In this document: positions 43,610 through 54,076 of the stretch, one piece after another
Numbering within the stretch: the stretch's first letter is position 1
Layout of the letters: each line of letters begins with the position of its first letter
DNA from: Actinoplanes sp. M2I2
GTDB lineage: Bacteria > Actinomycetota > Actinomycetes > Mycobacteriales > Micromonosporaceae
DNA length: 64,000 bases
NCBI RefSeq assembly: GCF_023544445.1
Contig: NZ_JALPVJ010000002.1
Coordinates: 620,001-684,000 of the forward strand
Direction: 5' to 3'
Translations under genes and position numbers: made by a program
Notes under the pieces: generated by a model
What the model was told of the DNA's origin: nothing
Seen by the model: the letters and a program-made list of their open reading frames with translations, nothing else
Database searches by the model: none

Positions 43610-44242
43610 GTGACCACCGATCTGGGGGAGTTCGTCGCCGCGCGGCCGCGGTTGTACGCGGTGGCGCTGGGCGTGCTGAAGGACACGGGTGAGGCCGAGG
43701 ACGTCGTGCAGGAGGCGTGGCTGCGATGGGAGCGCAGCGACCGCTCGGGTGTCGTCGATCCGGCGGCTTTCCTGGCCGTGACCGTGCGCCGGCTGGCCAT
43801 CAACGTCGCCCTCTCGGCCCGGGTGCGGCACGAACGACCGGCCGGCTCGTGGTTGCCCGAGACGGTCGATCAGTGCCCCGGCCCGGCGACCTCGGCCGAG
43901 TGGCACGAGGCGGTCGACGCGGCGATCGGGCTGATGCTGCGGAGGCTGACGCCGGCCGAACGGGCGACGTATCTGCTCCGCACCGCGTTCGGCTACCCCT
44001 ACCGGCGGATCTCGGAGGTGCTGCACCTGAATGTCGGGCAGGCGCGGCAGCTGGGGTGCCGCGCGCATCGCAACCTGGCCGGCGGACCGGACCGGCCGAT
44101 CGACGTGGCCACGCACCGGCGCCTGGTCCGCACCTTCCGGGCCGCCGCGCAGACCGGCGAACTCGGTGAACTGGAGGAGCTTCTGGTCACAAGCTTGACC
44201 CCTTTGCCGGGCCTATCCGGAAATGGGCCGCGCGGGGGGTGA
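43610..44242 (+). CDS. SigJ-like ECF sigma factor with shortened C-terminus
   Basis: 210-residue sigma-70 family factor. Region 2 is YAVALGVLKDTGEAEDVVQEAWLRW, and region 4 is TPAERATYLLRTAFGYPYRRISEVLHLNVGQARQLGCRAHRNL. The arrangement and sequence resemble SigJ/ECF41-type factors, which carry a C-terminal SnoaL-like domain; here only its first helix (RRLVRTFRAAAQTGELGELEELL) remains before the stop. In that group the C-terminal domain modulates activity, so loss may change control. GTG at 43610 has GGAGG 7 bp upstream. Followed by the LAL regulator gene 70 bp later. Confidence 0.85.
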   Translation: MTTDLGEFVAARPRLYAVALGVLKDTGEAEDVVQEAWLRWERSDRSGVVDPAAFLAVTVRRLAINVALSARVRHERPAGSWLPETVDQCPGPATSAEWHEAVDAAIGLMLRRLTPAERATYLLRTAFGYPYRRISEVLHLNVGQARQLGCRAHRNLAGGPDRPIDVATHRRLVRTFRAAAQTGELGELEELLVTSLTPLPGLSGNGPRGG

Positions 44243-44312
44243 GTGCGGCGAGTGCTCGCCCTATCGCGTTCCGGTGAACGGCTCTAGCCTCGGACCGGGG
44301 GAGGGCTGAGTC

Positions 44313-47057
44313 ATGACCAGCGGCGCCGCGGTACCTGAGTTCCGTGGCCGCCGCGCGGAGTGCGATCTCCTCGATCGGCTCGTCGCCGACGTGCGTTCCG
44401 GTCGTGGGCGGGCCCTGCTGATCCGCGGCGAGGCCGGCATCGGCAAGTCGGCCCTGCTGCACCACGTCGTCGCCCGCTCGGGCGGCTGCCGGGTGGCCCG
44501 GGCGGCGGGTGTCGAGTCCGAGGTGGAGCTGCCGTTCGCGGGCCTGCATCAGTTGTGCGGGCCCATGCTCGACGTCCGGGGCCGTCTGCCCGCTCCACAA
44601 CGCGAGGCGCTGGGCGTCGTGTTCGGCCACAGCGCCGGCGCCCCGCCCGATCGGTTGCTGCTCGGGGTGGCCGTGCTCAGCCTGCTGGCCGCGGTGTCGG
44701 AGGACAGGCCGCTGCTGTGCCTGATCGACGACGCGCAATGGCTGGACGAGACGTCGATCCAGACGCTGACCTTCGTCGCTCGGCGGTTGCTCGCCGAGCG
44801 CGTCGGCGTGGTGTTCGCGATCCGCGAACCGGCTGCCGGGCGGCCCTGGCGGGGACTGCCCGAACTGACGGTCGGCGGCCTGAGCAGCGACGACGCTCGC
44901 GCCCTGCTCGACTCGGCCGTTCCGGGGCGGCTCGATGAGCAGGTGCGGGACCGGATCGTGGCCGAGACCCGGGGGAACCCGCTGGCCCTGCTCGAGCTGC
45001 CCCGCGGTCTGACGGCGGCCGAGCTGGCCGGCGGGTTCGGGCGCCCGGATGCCCAGCCCCTGGCCGGCAAGATCGAGAGAAGCTTCGCTCAACGCCTGCT
45101 GACGCTTCCCCCAGCGACGCGGAAACTGCTGCTCACGGCCGCGGCCGAACCGCTCGGGGACACGGCGCTGCTGCGCCGGGCGATCCGGCTGCTCGAGGTT
45201 CCGCTGAGCGCGGCGGCGCCGGCCGAGGCAGCCGGGCTGATCGAGCTCGGTTCGCGGGTACGTTTCCGGCACCCGCTGGTGCGGACGGCGGTCTACCGGA
45301 CCGCCACCCCGGCCGACCAGCGCGAGGCCCACCGGGTCCTGGCCGAGGCGACCGACCAGCGGACCGATCCGGACCGGCGGGTCTGGCACCGGGCGCACGC
45401 GGCCGAGGACGCCGACGAGGAGATCGCCGCCGAGCTGGTCCGCTCGGCGGTACGAGCCCAGCGCCGCGGCGGGATCGCCGCCGCCGCCGAGTTCCTGCGC
45501 CGCGCGAGCGACCTCACCGGTGACCCGGTGGCCCGGGCGACCCGGGCGCTGGCCGCGGCCGAGGCGGAACTGCGCTGCGGTGCCTTCGAGGTCGCCTCCA
45601 AGCTCCTGCTCACGGCCGAGGACCTGGACGACGAGCTGCACCAGGCCCGGGTGAATCTGATGCGCGCCCAGATCGCCTTCGCCGCCGGGCACGACATGAC
45701 CGCCCCACGCCTGCTCCTGGAGGCCGCCCACCGGCTCGAGCCGCTGGACGCCGGTCTCGCCCGCGACACCTACCGGGACGCGCTGGGAGCGGCTCTGCTG
45801 GCGGGCGGGCTGGCCGACGGTGTCGGCGCGGCCGACGTGGCCCGGGCGGTGCGGGCGGCCCCCGCCCCGGTGCGGCCCCGGCCCGGTGACCTGCTGCTGG
45901 ACAGCCTGGCCGTGCTGTTCACCGACGGATATCAGGCCGCGGTGCCCCTGACCGGTGCGGCTTTGCGGGCCTTCCGCGCCGACGACTCGGACGAGGCGGC
46001 CGGCCAGCCCTGGCTGTGGCTGGCCGTGATCACCGCGGCCGACATGTGGGACGACGAGAGCTGGTCGGTCCTCAACCTGCGGCACGTACGCCTGGCTCGC
46101 TCGCTGGGCGACCTCAGCGTGCTGCCGCTGACCCTCAACTCGCTCGTCAGCATGCATCTGTTCTCGGGCGACCGTGCGGCCGCCGCCGCCGTGGTCGCCG
46201 AGATCCAGGCGGTCGGACAGGCCACCGGGGTGGCGCTGGCGCCCTACGGGGCCCTGATGCTGGCGGCCTGGCACGGCGACGAGGCTGTCGCCGGTCCGCT
46301 GATCGAGGGCAGCCTGAGCGACGCGGTGGCGCGCGGCGAGGACAGCGCCGTCCTGGTCATCCACTATGCCAAAGCGTTGTTGTTCAACGGGCTCGGCCGT
46401 TACCAGGACGCCTCGCTCGCGGCCGGCGTCGCCACCGAGCACGCCATCGAGTCGGCCGTCATCTACTGGTCACTGGCCGAGCTGATCGAGGCGGCGCTGC
46501 GCAGCGACCGCCGCGACCTCGCGGCCGGCGCGCTGGACCGGCTCGCCGGGGCGGCCCGCGCCGCCGGGACGGAGTGGGCGCTCGGCGTGCTGGCCCGCAG
46601 CAACGCACAGCTCGAGACCGGAACGGCGGCGGAGACCTGCTATCGGCAGGCGATCGAGCATCTGGGCCGGTGCCGGTTCCGGTCGGAGCTGGCCCGGGCC
46701 CACCTCCTGTACGGCGAGTGGCTGCGCCGCGAAGGCCGGCGCCGGGATGCCCGCGGCCATCTGCGGACAGCCCACGACATGCTCATCGCGGCCGGCGCCG
46801 GCGCGTTCGCCGACCGGGCCCGCCGGGAGCTCGCGGCGGCCGGCGAGGTGGTCGCCGGACCGGCCGGGCGTTCCAGCGACACCCTGACCGTGCAGGAGGC
46901 CCACATCGCCGGGCTCGCCGGCAGCGGGCTGACCAACGCCGAGATCGGCGCCCAGCTCTTCCTGAGCCAGCACACCGTCGAGTGGCACCTGCGCAAGGTC
47001 TTCGCCAAGCTGGGCATCACCTCCCGCAAGCAGCTCCGCCCGCCGGCCGGCACCTGA
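44313..47057 (+). CDS. LAL-type LuxR regulator (ATPase + HTH)
   Basis: 914-residue regulator. Walker A GEAGIGKS lies at 39-46 and Walker B LLCLIDDAQWLDE near 128; then a long helical region, and the C-terminal LuxR helix-turn-helix (LTVQEAHIAGLAGSGLTNAEIGAQLFLSQHTVEWHL). ATG at 44313 has GGGGAGGG upstream. It is separated from the patatin operon by 39 bp on the same strand and might control it (inference). Second of three LAL proteins in the window. Confidence 0.9.
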   Translation: MTSGAAVPEFRGRRAECDLLDRLVADVRSGRGRALLIRGEAGIGKSALLHHVVARSGGCRVARAAGVESEVELPFAGLHQLCGPMLDVRGRLPAPQREALGVVFGHSAGAPPDRLLLGVAVLSLLAAVSEDRPLLCLIDDAQWLDETSIQTLTFVARRLLAERVGVVFAIREPAAGRPWRGLPELTVGGLSSDDARALLDSAVPGRLDEQVRDRIVAETRGNPLALLELPRGLTAAELAGGFGRPDAQPLAGKIERSFAQRLLTLPPATRKLLLTAAAEPLGDTALLRRAIRLLEVPLSAAAPAEAAGLIELGSRVRFRHPLVRTAVYRTATPADQREAHRVLAEATDQRTDPDRRVWHRAHAAEDADEEIAAELVRSAVRAQRRGGIAAAAEFLRRASDLTGDPVARATRALAAAEAELRCGAFEVASKLLLTAEDLDDELHQARVNLMRAQIAFAAGHDMTAPRLLLEAAHRLEPLDAGLARDTYRDALGAALLAGGLADGVGAADVARAVRAAPAPVRPRPGDLLLDSLAVLFTDGYQAAVPLTGAALRAFRADDSDEAAGQPWLWLAVITAADMWDDESWSVLNLRHVRLARSLGDLSVLPLTLNSLVSMHLFSGDRAAAAAVVAEIQAVGQATGVALAPYGALMLAAWHGDEAVAGPLIEGSLSDAVARGEDSAVLVIHYAKALLFNGLGRYQDASLAAGVATEHAIESAVIYWSLAELIEAALRSDRRDLAAGALDRLAGAARAAGTEWALGVLARSNAQLETGTAAETCYRQAIEHLGRCRFRSELARAHLLYGEWLRREGRRRDARGHLRTAHDMLIAAGAGAFADRARRELAAAGEVVAGPAGRSSDTLTVQEAHIAGLAGSGLTNAEIGAQLFLSQHTVEWHLRKVFAKLGITSRKQLRPPAGT

Positions 47058-47096
47058 GCCGCGTCACAGATCGGGCCGGCGTCCGGTCCCGCTGGT

Positions 47097-47960
47097 ATGA
47101 GCCCGATCAGTCTTCCCCGGCCGGTGGCCGTGGCGGTGGGTGGCGGGGGCGTGCTGGGCGCGGCCCACGTCGGCGCCGGCTACGCGCTGGAGCGGCGCGG
47201 ATTCATCCCCGACCTGATCGTCGGGACCTCGGTGGGCGCCCTCACCGGCGCGATCGCGGCCGCCCACCCCGACGACGCGGCGCCGTGGCTCGAGCGGGTG
47301 TGGACGGGGCTGCGTCGCCGCGACGTGTTCCCGTTCGGGTATCTCTCGTCGCGGGCCAGCGTCTTCGCCGACCGTGGCCTGCGCCGGCTGATCGCCGGGG
47401 CGGCGCTCCCACCGCTGATCGAGCAGCTGCCGATCCCGTTCACCGCGGTCGCCATGGACCTCGCCGACGGCGCGGTCGCGCCGCTCGACCGGGGTGATCT
47501 CGTGTCCGCGCTGCTGGCCAGCGCGGCCATCCCGGGCGTGCTGCCGCCGGTCGTCCGGGACGGCCGGACACTGGTCGACGGCGGGGTGGTTGCCTACGTC
47601 CCGGTGCTGGCGGCCTGGCAGGCAGGCGCGGCCAGCGTGCTGGCGCTGTCGATCGGACCGGAAAGCGGCCCGCTGCCGGCGGCCGTGCCGCGCCGGCGGG
47701 CCGGCGCCATCGCGGCCCGCGCCGGGACGCTGATGTTCCGTCACCAGATCGAGCGCGATCTGCGCGAGGTCTCCCGGCACATCCCGACCGTCGTGCTGCC
47801 GACCGGCATCGAGACCTGGCCCGCCCCCTGGGATCTGGGCCAGACCCGGCGGCTGATCAGCAGCACGGCCGCGGCCGCGGGGCGCTTCCTCGACGAGCTG
47901 GACATCGACGGGCCCGGACTCTACCGGGCTGAAGAGCAACTATCGGAGGTCGAACGATGA
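47097..47960 (+). CDS. Patatin-like phospholipase
   Basis: 287-residue serine lipase. The oxyanion GGGG stretch (AVGGGGVLGAAHVG), nucleophile Ser45 in GTSVG and catalytic Asp161 in DGG form the Ser-Asp dyad. No signal peptide is seen, so it acts in the cytoplasm or on the inner membrane face. It presumably cleaves acyl chains from phospho- or glycolipids. First gene of a four-gene operon; its stop overlaps the glycosyltransferase start by 4 bp. Confidence 0.9.
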   Translation: MSPISLPRPVAVAVGGGGVLGAAHVGAGYALERRGFIPDLIVGTSVGALTGAIAAAHPDDAAPWLERVWTGLRRRDVFPFGYLSSRASVFADRGLRRLIAGAALPPLIEQLPIPFTAVAMDLADGAVAPLDRGDLVSALLASAAIPGVLPPVVRDGRTLVDGGVVAYVPVLAAWQAGAASVLALSIGPESGPLPAAVPRRRAGAIAARAGTLMFRHQIERDLREVSRHIPTVVLPTGIETWPAPWDLGQTRRLISSTAAAAGRFLDELDIDGPGLYRAEEQLSEVER

Positions 47961-49177
47961 GCACGATCGCGTTCCTCAACATCGCCATGCACGGGCGGGT
48001 CAACCCGACGCTGCCGATCGTCGCCGAGCTGGTCCGTCGTGGACACGCCGTCTCGTACCACACCTCGCCGGCCTTCGCGGCGAAGGTCGGCGCGGCCGGC
48101 GCCACGGTGCGGCTGTACCCGGGTGGTGACCAGCCGCTGCCCGACCCGCCGACCCCGCTCACCCTGCTGAGCGGGCTCGCCCGTACCGCCGTGGCGATCC
48201 TCCCGGCCGTGCTGGCCGACCTGCGACGGGCGCGTCCGGATCTGATCGTCCACGACTCCGCCTGCCCGTGGGGTCTCATCGCCGCGCGGGAGCTCGGCGT
48301 GCCGGCGGTGTCGTCGTTCACGACCTTCGCGTTCAACCGGCGGGCGCCCAGCCCCACCCGGGTCTCGCGCGAGCTGCTGGCCGAGGCCCTGCGACGTCCC
48401 GGCGCCGCGATCGGCTATCTGCGGGCGCGCTGGGAGCTGCAGCGCCGATACCGCACCCACGGGCTGCCCCTCACCGACCTCGGCAACCTTCGCGAACCGC
48501 TCAACCTGGTCTACACCTCCCGGGCGTTCCAGATCGACGCCGGCGGCTTCGACCGGTCCTACCGGTTCGTCGGCCCGAGCATCGGCGCCCGCCCGGCCGA
48601 CCCGTCCTTCCCGGTCGGCGAGCTGACCGGCCCGATCCTGTACGCGTCCCTGGGCACTGTGTTCGACGCCGACCCCCGGTTGCTGCGGACCTTCGCCGCC
48701 GCGCTGGCCCCGCTGGGCGGCACGGTCGTCATCGCGACCGGGCACACCGATCCGGCCCAGCTCGGCCCGCTGCCCGCCGGTGTGCTCGCCCGCCGGTCCG
48801 TGCCGCAGCTGGAGGTGCTGGCCCGGGCGGCGCTGTTCGTCACCCACGGCGGCATGAACGGGACGAACGAGGCTCTGAACGCCGGGGTGCCGATGCTCGT
48901 CGTGCCCCAGGGCGCCGATCAGCCGCTGGTCGCCTCGCGCGTCGTCGGGCTGGGCGCCGGCCTCTCGCTGCGCACCGCGGACGTCCGCGAGGACACCGTC
49001 CGCGCCCTGGCCCGGCGGCTGCTCGACGAGCCGGGATTCCGGGACGCCGCGGGGGCCGTGCGAACCGCCCAGCACGAGGCCGGCGGCTATCGGCGCGCCG
49101 CCGACGACCTCGAGCGCCACCTGGGCCTCGAGCCGGCCGGGCGGCCGGTCCCGGCCGACACCGCCCCGCGGGAGTGA
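47957..49177 (+). CDS. GT1-type glycosyltransferase (MGT/GT28-like)
   Basis: 406-residue GT-B fold enzyme like macrolide- and sterol-type glycosyltransferases. The N-terminal acceptor domain begins IAFLNIAMHGRVNPTLPIVAELVRRGH, with His12 as the probable catalytic base. The C-terminal donor site reads VTHGGMNGTNEALNAGVPML and PQGADQPLVA. Soluble. The donor is a UDP- or dTDP-sugar; the acceptor is a hydrophobic molecule. Co-translation with patatin suggests action on a lipid (inference). Confidence 0.9.
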   Translation: MSTIAFLNIAMHGRVNPTLPIVAELVRRGHAVSYHTSPAFAAKVGAAGATVRLYPGGDQPLPDPPTPLTLLSGLARTAVAILPAVLADLRRARPDLIVHDSACPWGLIAARELGVPAVSSFTTFAFNRRAPSPTRVSRELLAEALRRPGAAIGYLRARWELQRRYRTHGLPLTDLGNLREPLNLVYTSRAFQIDAGGFDRSYRFVGPSIGARPADPSFPVGELTGPILYASLGTVFDADPRLLRTFAAALAPLGGTVVIATGHTDPAQLGPLPAGVLARRSVPQLEVLARAALFVTHGGMNGTNEALNAGVPMLVVPQGADQPLVASRVVGLGAGLSLRTADVREDTVRALARRLLDEPGFRDAAGAVRTAQHEAGGYRRAADDLERHLGLEPAGRPVPADTAPRE

Positions 49178-49180
49178 CCG

Positions 49181-49672
49181 GTGTCCGCCGCCGTGATCGT
49201 CCTGCTGCTGTTCGCGGGGTTGTCGGAGGCCGCCGGGCGGGTCCTGCCCGTGGTGGCGGGACGGTCCGGCGCGTCCCGCCGCGCGACGATCGGGTTGCTC
49301 ACGACCGGCACCCTGATCGACGGCGCGGTGTTCGCGCTCTGGCCGTTGTCGGCGTGGGCCCTGGCCGGGCTGGTGCGGCCGGGGCCGTCCGGCGATGAGG
49401 GCGCGCCGGTCTGGACGGCCGAACTGGCCGCCCCGCTGCTGCTGGCCGCTGTCCTCGCCTTCCCCCTGCTCGGGCCCGCACTGCACGGCGTGCTGCTGAT
49501 CGGGGTGGGCGCCGGCCTGACCGGGGCGGTGGCCACGTCGGCCGGGACCGGCTCGTGGTTCGCGGCCGGCTGCGTGGCGGTGGCCGGGATCGGGCTGGCC
49601 GGCGCGGTCGAGGCTGTCCGCCGCCTGGTCATCCGGCTGCACGCGACCCGGGTCCGGGAGGCGCTGACATGA
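49181..49672 (+). CDS. Hypothetical membrane protein
   Basis: 163-residue protein with four or more hydrophobic segments (residues about 4-24, 36-62, 80-112, 122-145) and a basic C-terminal tail (EAVRRLVIRLHATRVREALT). No family recognised. GTG at 49181 begins 3 bp after the glycosyltransferase stop, and its stop overlaps the next gene by 4 bp. Probably an integral part of the patatin/glycosyltransferase unit, for example a lipid transporter or scaffold (guess). Confidence 0.72.
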   Translation: MSAAVIVLLLFAGLSEAAGRVLPVVAGRSGASRRATIGLLTTGTLIDGAVFALWPLSAWALAGLVRPGPSGDEGAPVWTAELAAPLLLAAVLAFPLLGPALHGVLLIGVGAGLTGAVATSAGTGSWFAAGCVAVAGIGLAGAVEAVRRLVIRLHATRVREALT

Positions 49673-50610
49673 CCGGATTCGGACTGTTGCTCCTGGCCGC
49701 CTTCGGTTCGGTCCTGCTGGTCGAGGGCCTTCTCGCCCGGCACGAGCTGCTCGCCTTCACCGCCGGCTGGCGGACCCCCGGCAGCACGCTGCCGGCCGGG
49801 ATGCCGTACGCCCGGGGCGCGGAACCGGACCGCCCACCGGACGCCTATCTGGTCTATCTGGACGGCATCGGCAAGCGCCGTTTCCGGGACACCCGCGACG
49901 GCGGCCGGCTGGTGCAGGCCCTGATCGACGCCGCGCCGGAACTGCGGGTGCTGGGCCAGGTGCTGCCGTACTCGCCGCTGGCCGACCCGCTGGCCGACCG
50001 GCGGATCTGGGCCTGGCTGCGCCGACGGGCCGGACTGGCGCTGTTCCTGCACAACGTCATGCAGATCTTCATCGCCGCCGACCGGCGCTACCGCCCGCAC
50101 TACAACCGGGCCGTCGGCTCCCAGATCGCCGCCCACCTGCGGCAGAGCGGCTATCGACCGGGCAGCGGCGTGCCGGTGGTGCTGCTGAGCTACAGCGGCG
50201 GCGCCCAGCTCGCCCTGGGCGCGGTCGACGGCCTGTGGACCGAGTTGCGGTGCCCGCTGCTGCTGATCACCATCGGCGGTTTCCACAACGGCGCCAACGA
50301 CATCACCCACGCCCAGCATCTCGACCTGATCACCAGTTCCGAGGACTGGATCGAGCGGGTCAGCACCCGGATCTTCCCCCCACGGTGGCGCCGGGCCCGC
50401 CGGAGCGCTTGGAACCGGGCGCGTGACGCCGGCAAGGTCACCGTCCACCGGCTCGACCCGGCCACCCATGTCGGCCCCCGCAGCTACATCAGCCCGGAGG
50501 CCCGGCTGCCCGACGGCCGCACCTATCTCGGCCGTACCGCGGACACGGTCATCGCGCTGATCCGCGCGCGTTACCGCACGGCCCTGACAAGGGAGGACCC
50601 GGCACCCTGA
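49669..50610 (+). CDS. Membrane-anchored alpha/beta-hydrolase-like protein
   Basis: 313 residues. A single hydrophobic anchor is at about 3-20 (GFGLLLLAAFGSVLLVEGL). The body shows an alpha/beta-hydrolase nucleophile elbow, VVLLSYSGGAQLALGA (S-Y-S-G-G), and a late His in THVGPRSYISPEARL. Oxyanion and acid residues are less clear, so activity is unproven. It is the last gene of the operon with patatin, glycosyltransferase and the membrane protein. No known function found. Confidence 0.75.
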   Translation: MTGFGLLLLAAFGSVLLVEGLLARHELLAFTAGWRTPGSTLPAGMPYARGAEPDRPPDAYLVYLDGIGKRRFRDTRDGGRLVQALIDAAPELRVLGQVLPYSPLADPLADRRIWAWLRRRAGLALFLHNVMQIFIAADRRYRPHYNRAVGSQIAAHLRQSGYRPGSGVPVVLLSYSGGAQLALGAVDGLWTELRCPLLLITIGGFHNGANDITHAQHLDLITSSEDWIERVSTRIFPPRWRRARRSAWNRARDAGKVTVHRLDPATHVGPRSYISPEARLPDGRTYLGRTADTVIALIRARYRTALTREDPAP

Positions 50611-50706
50611 GCCTCCGACCCGCGGGCGGCCGGAACCTGCCGTCTGACGACGAGGCCGCCGGCGCGGTGGGGCATACTTCGGTGCCCCCTGCCCCGAGGA
50701 GAACCG

Positions 50707-52361
<1,655 letters not shown>

Positions 52362-52365
<4 letters not shown>

Positions 52366-53156
52366 CGGGCGTGGGTGAGGGCCCACTCCAGGGCCTTGTC
52401 GGCGACCTGCTCCCAGCCCGGCTCCGCGCACGTCCAGTGCGAACGGCCGGGGAACTCGTGGTACTCGGTGACGGTGGTCGCCGCCTTGTAGTGCTGGGCG
52501 TTCGACTTGTTCACCGAGGGCGGCATGATGTGGTCGGCCCCGCCGGCCAGGAACAGCAGCGGCGCGCGGTCCTCGTTGTGGAAGTCGACCCAGGTCTCCT
52601 GCTTGCCCGGCGTGAAGTTGGCCAGCAGGCCGTAGGCCCAGACCCAGCTGCCCGGCGCCGGGATGGCGTACCGGTCGTAGGCCGCCCGCGAATCCTGCTC
52701 GGACAGCGTGTTGGTGAACGCGTAGTGCCACTGCTCCGGCGTGAACCCGGCGGCCTGGTGACGCTTGGCCGGGTTGTTGAGGATCGGGAACAGCGACTTG
52801 ATCTGCGACGGCGGGTTGACCCGGATGCCTTCGGGCGGCGCCGAGTCGATGACCACCCCGGCGGCGCCGTGCCCGCGGTCGAGCAGCAGCTGCGTGAGCG
52901 TGCCGCCGAACGAGTGCCCCATGATGATCGGCTTCTCCGGCTGCGCGGCGATGACCTTCTCCAGGTGGGCGACGGTCTCGGGCACGGTGACGGCCGCGAT
53001 CGGCGCCGGGTCGGCGCGCAACGCCTCGACCTCGGCCTCGAAGCCCGGATAGGCCGGGGTGATCACGGTGTGCCCCTGGCCTTCGTAGTACGTGACCCAG
53101 TGCTCCCAGGACCGCGGGGTGACCCAGAGGCCGTGGACCAGGACGATCGTGCTCAT
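52362..53156 (-). CDS. Alpha/beta hydrolase
   Basis: 264-residue soluble hydrolase: HG oxyanion in VLVHGLWVTPRSW, nucleophile elbow IIMGHSFGGT (Ser82), acid in LAGGADHIMPP and His in PGRSHW, so the triad is complete. Resembles lysophospholipase/haloalkane-like group members; substrate unknown. ATG at 53156 overlaps the stop of the secreted hydrolase by 4 bp. Its own TAA overlaps the convergent kinase stop by 3 bp, leaving no room for a terminator. Confidence 0.87.
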
Positions 53157-53998
53157 GCGGGCTCCTTGCCGGAAACGGAGGTGATGACAGCCGCCGTGAC
53201 CCGGGGCTGGGAGATCATCGCGACGTGCGAGGCGTCGACCTCGGTGGTGCGCGACCGGGCCCGGCGGGCCATGAAGCGCTGGGCGGCCGCCGGGATGAGG
53301 TTGTCGTCCCGGGCGACCAGGTAGGCCGACGGGATGGTCTTCCAGGCGGGCGCGCCGGACGGCTCACCCAGGGTGTGCACGTCGCCGGGCCGCTGCGACG
53401 CCGCCATGAAGTCGGTGGTGGCCTTGGGCAGGTCGGCCGCGAAGATTTCCCGGAACCGGTCCGTCTTCACATAGCCGTCGATGCTGCCCGGGTACGGGCG
53501 GAAGTCCAGCGCGTCCTCGCCGAGCTTGGTGCCCGGGTACTTGAGCTGCAGCCCCTGCACGGTCTCGCCCTGATCGGGCGCGAAGGCCGCCACGTAGACC
53601 AGCGCCTTGACGTTCGGGTTGCCGGTGGCGGCGTTGGTGATGACCACCCCGCCGTACGAGTGGGCGACGAGCACGACCGGTCCGGTGAGGGTGGCCAGGA
53701 TGCTGCTCAGGTAGGCCGCGTCGCCGGCGACGCTGCGCAGCGGGTTGGCCGGCGCGAGCACCGGGTAGCCGTCGCGCTGCAGGATGCGGGCGACGCCGGC
53801 CCAGCCCGAGGCGTCGGCGAACGCGCCGTGGACCAGGACGATCGTCGGCTTCTTGCGGTGCGGCGCGCCGGCCTGGGCCGCGCCGGCCTGGGCCGCGCCG
53901 GCCTGGGCCGCGCCGGCCTGGGCCGCGCCGGCCGGCAGACCGGCCAGGGTGGCGGCCGCGGCCGACCCGGCCAGCAGGGTTCGACGGGTGAATGACAT
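53153..53998 (-). CDS. Tat-exported alpha/beta hydrolase with GAAQA repeat
   Basis: 281 residues. The signal is SFTRRTLLAGSAAAATLAG, with the cleavage region directly followed by repeats of GAAQA (residues about 24-44). The mature enzyme begins near KPTIVLVHGAFADASGW, with nucleophile elbow VAHSYGGVV (Ser114), acid in VARDDNLIP and His in DASHVAM. This is close to the secreted esterase/hydrolase group with PNPLRSVAGDAAYL motifs. It overlaps the next hydrolase by 4 bp; likely one operon, downstream of the LAL gene at 54077. Confidence 0.87.
   Translation of the reverse strand: MSFTRRTLLAGSAAAATLAGLPAGAAQAGAAQAGAAQAGAAQAGAPHRKKPTIVLVHGAFADASGWAGVARILQRDGYPVLAPANPLRSVAGDAAYLSSILATLTGPVVLVAHSYGGVVITNAATGNPNVKALVYVAAFAPDQGETVQGLQLKYPGTKLGEDALDFRPYPGSIDGYVKTDRFREIFAADLPKATTDFMAASQRPGDVHTLGEPSGAPAWKTIPSAYLVARDDNLIPAAAQRFMARRARSRTTEVDASHVAMISQPRVTAAVITSVSGKEPA
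53871..53930. repeat. Four perfect 15-bp tandem repeats at a signal-peptide junction
   Basis: GCCTGGGCCGCGCCG is repeated exactly at 53871, 53886, 53901 and 53916. On the reverse strand it encodes GAAQA repeats between the Tat signal and the mature hydrolase, so copy number changes spacing but not frame. Confidence 0.95.
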
Positions 53999-54076
53999 CG
54001 GGGCTCCTTCGTGACGAGTGGTGTGCCGATCAACCTGCCGCTTGGCGGTGGCGTGGGAATCCGTAAGTTGACGGCG

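Noticed and set aside
50669..50688. Short hairpin GGGGCA / TGCCCC before the kinase
   Set aside because: 6-bp arms and an 8-base loop are too weak to call a terminator in DNA of this GC content.
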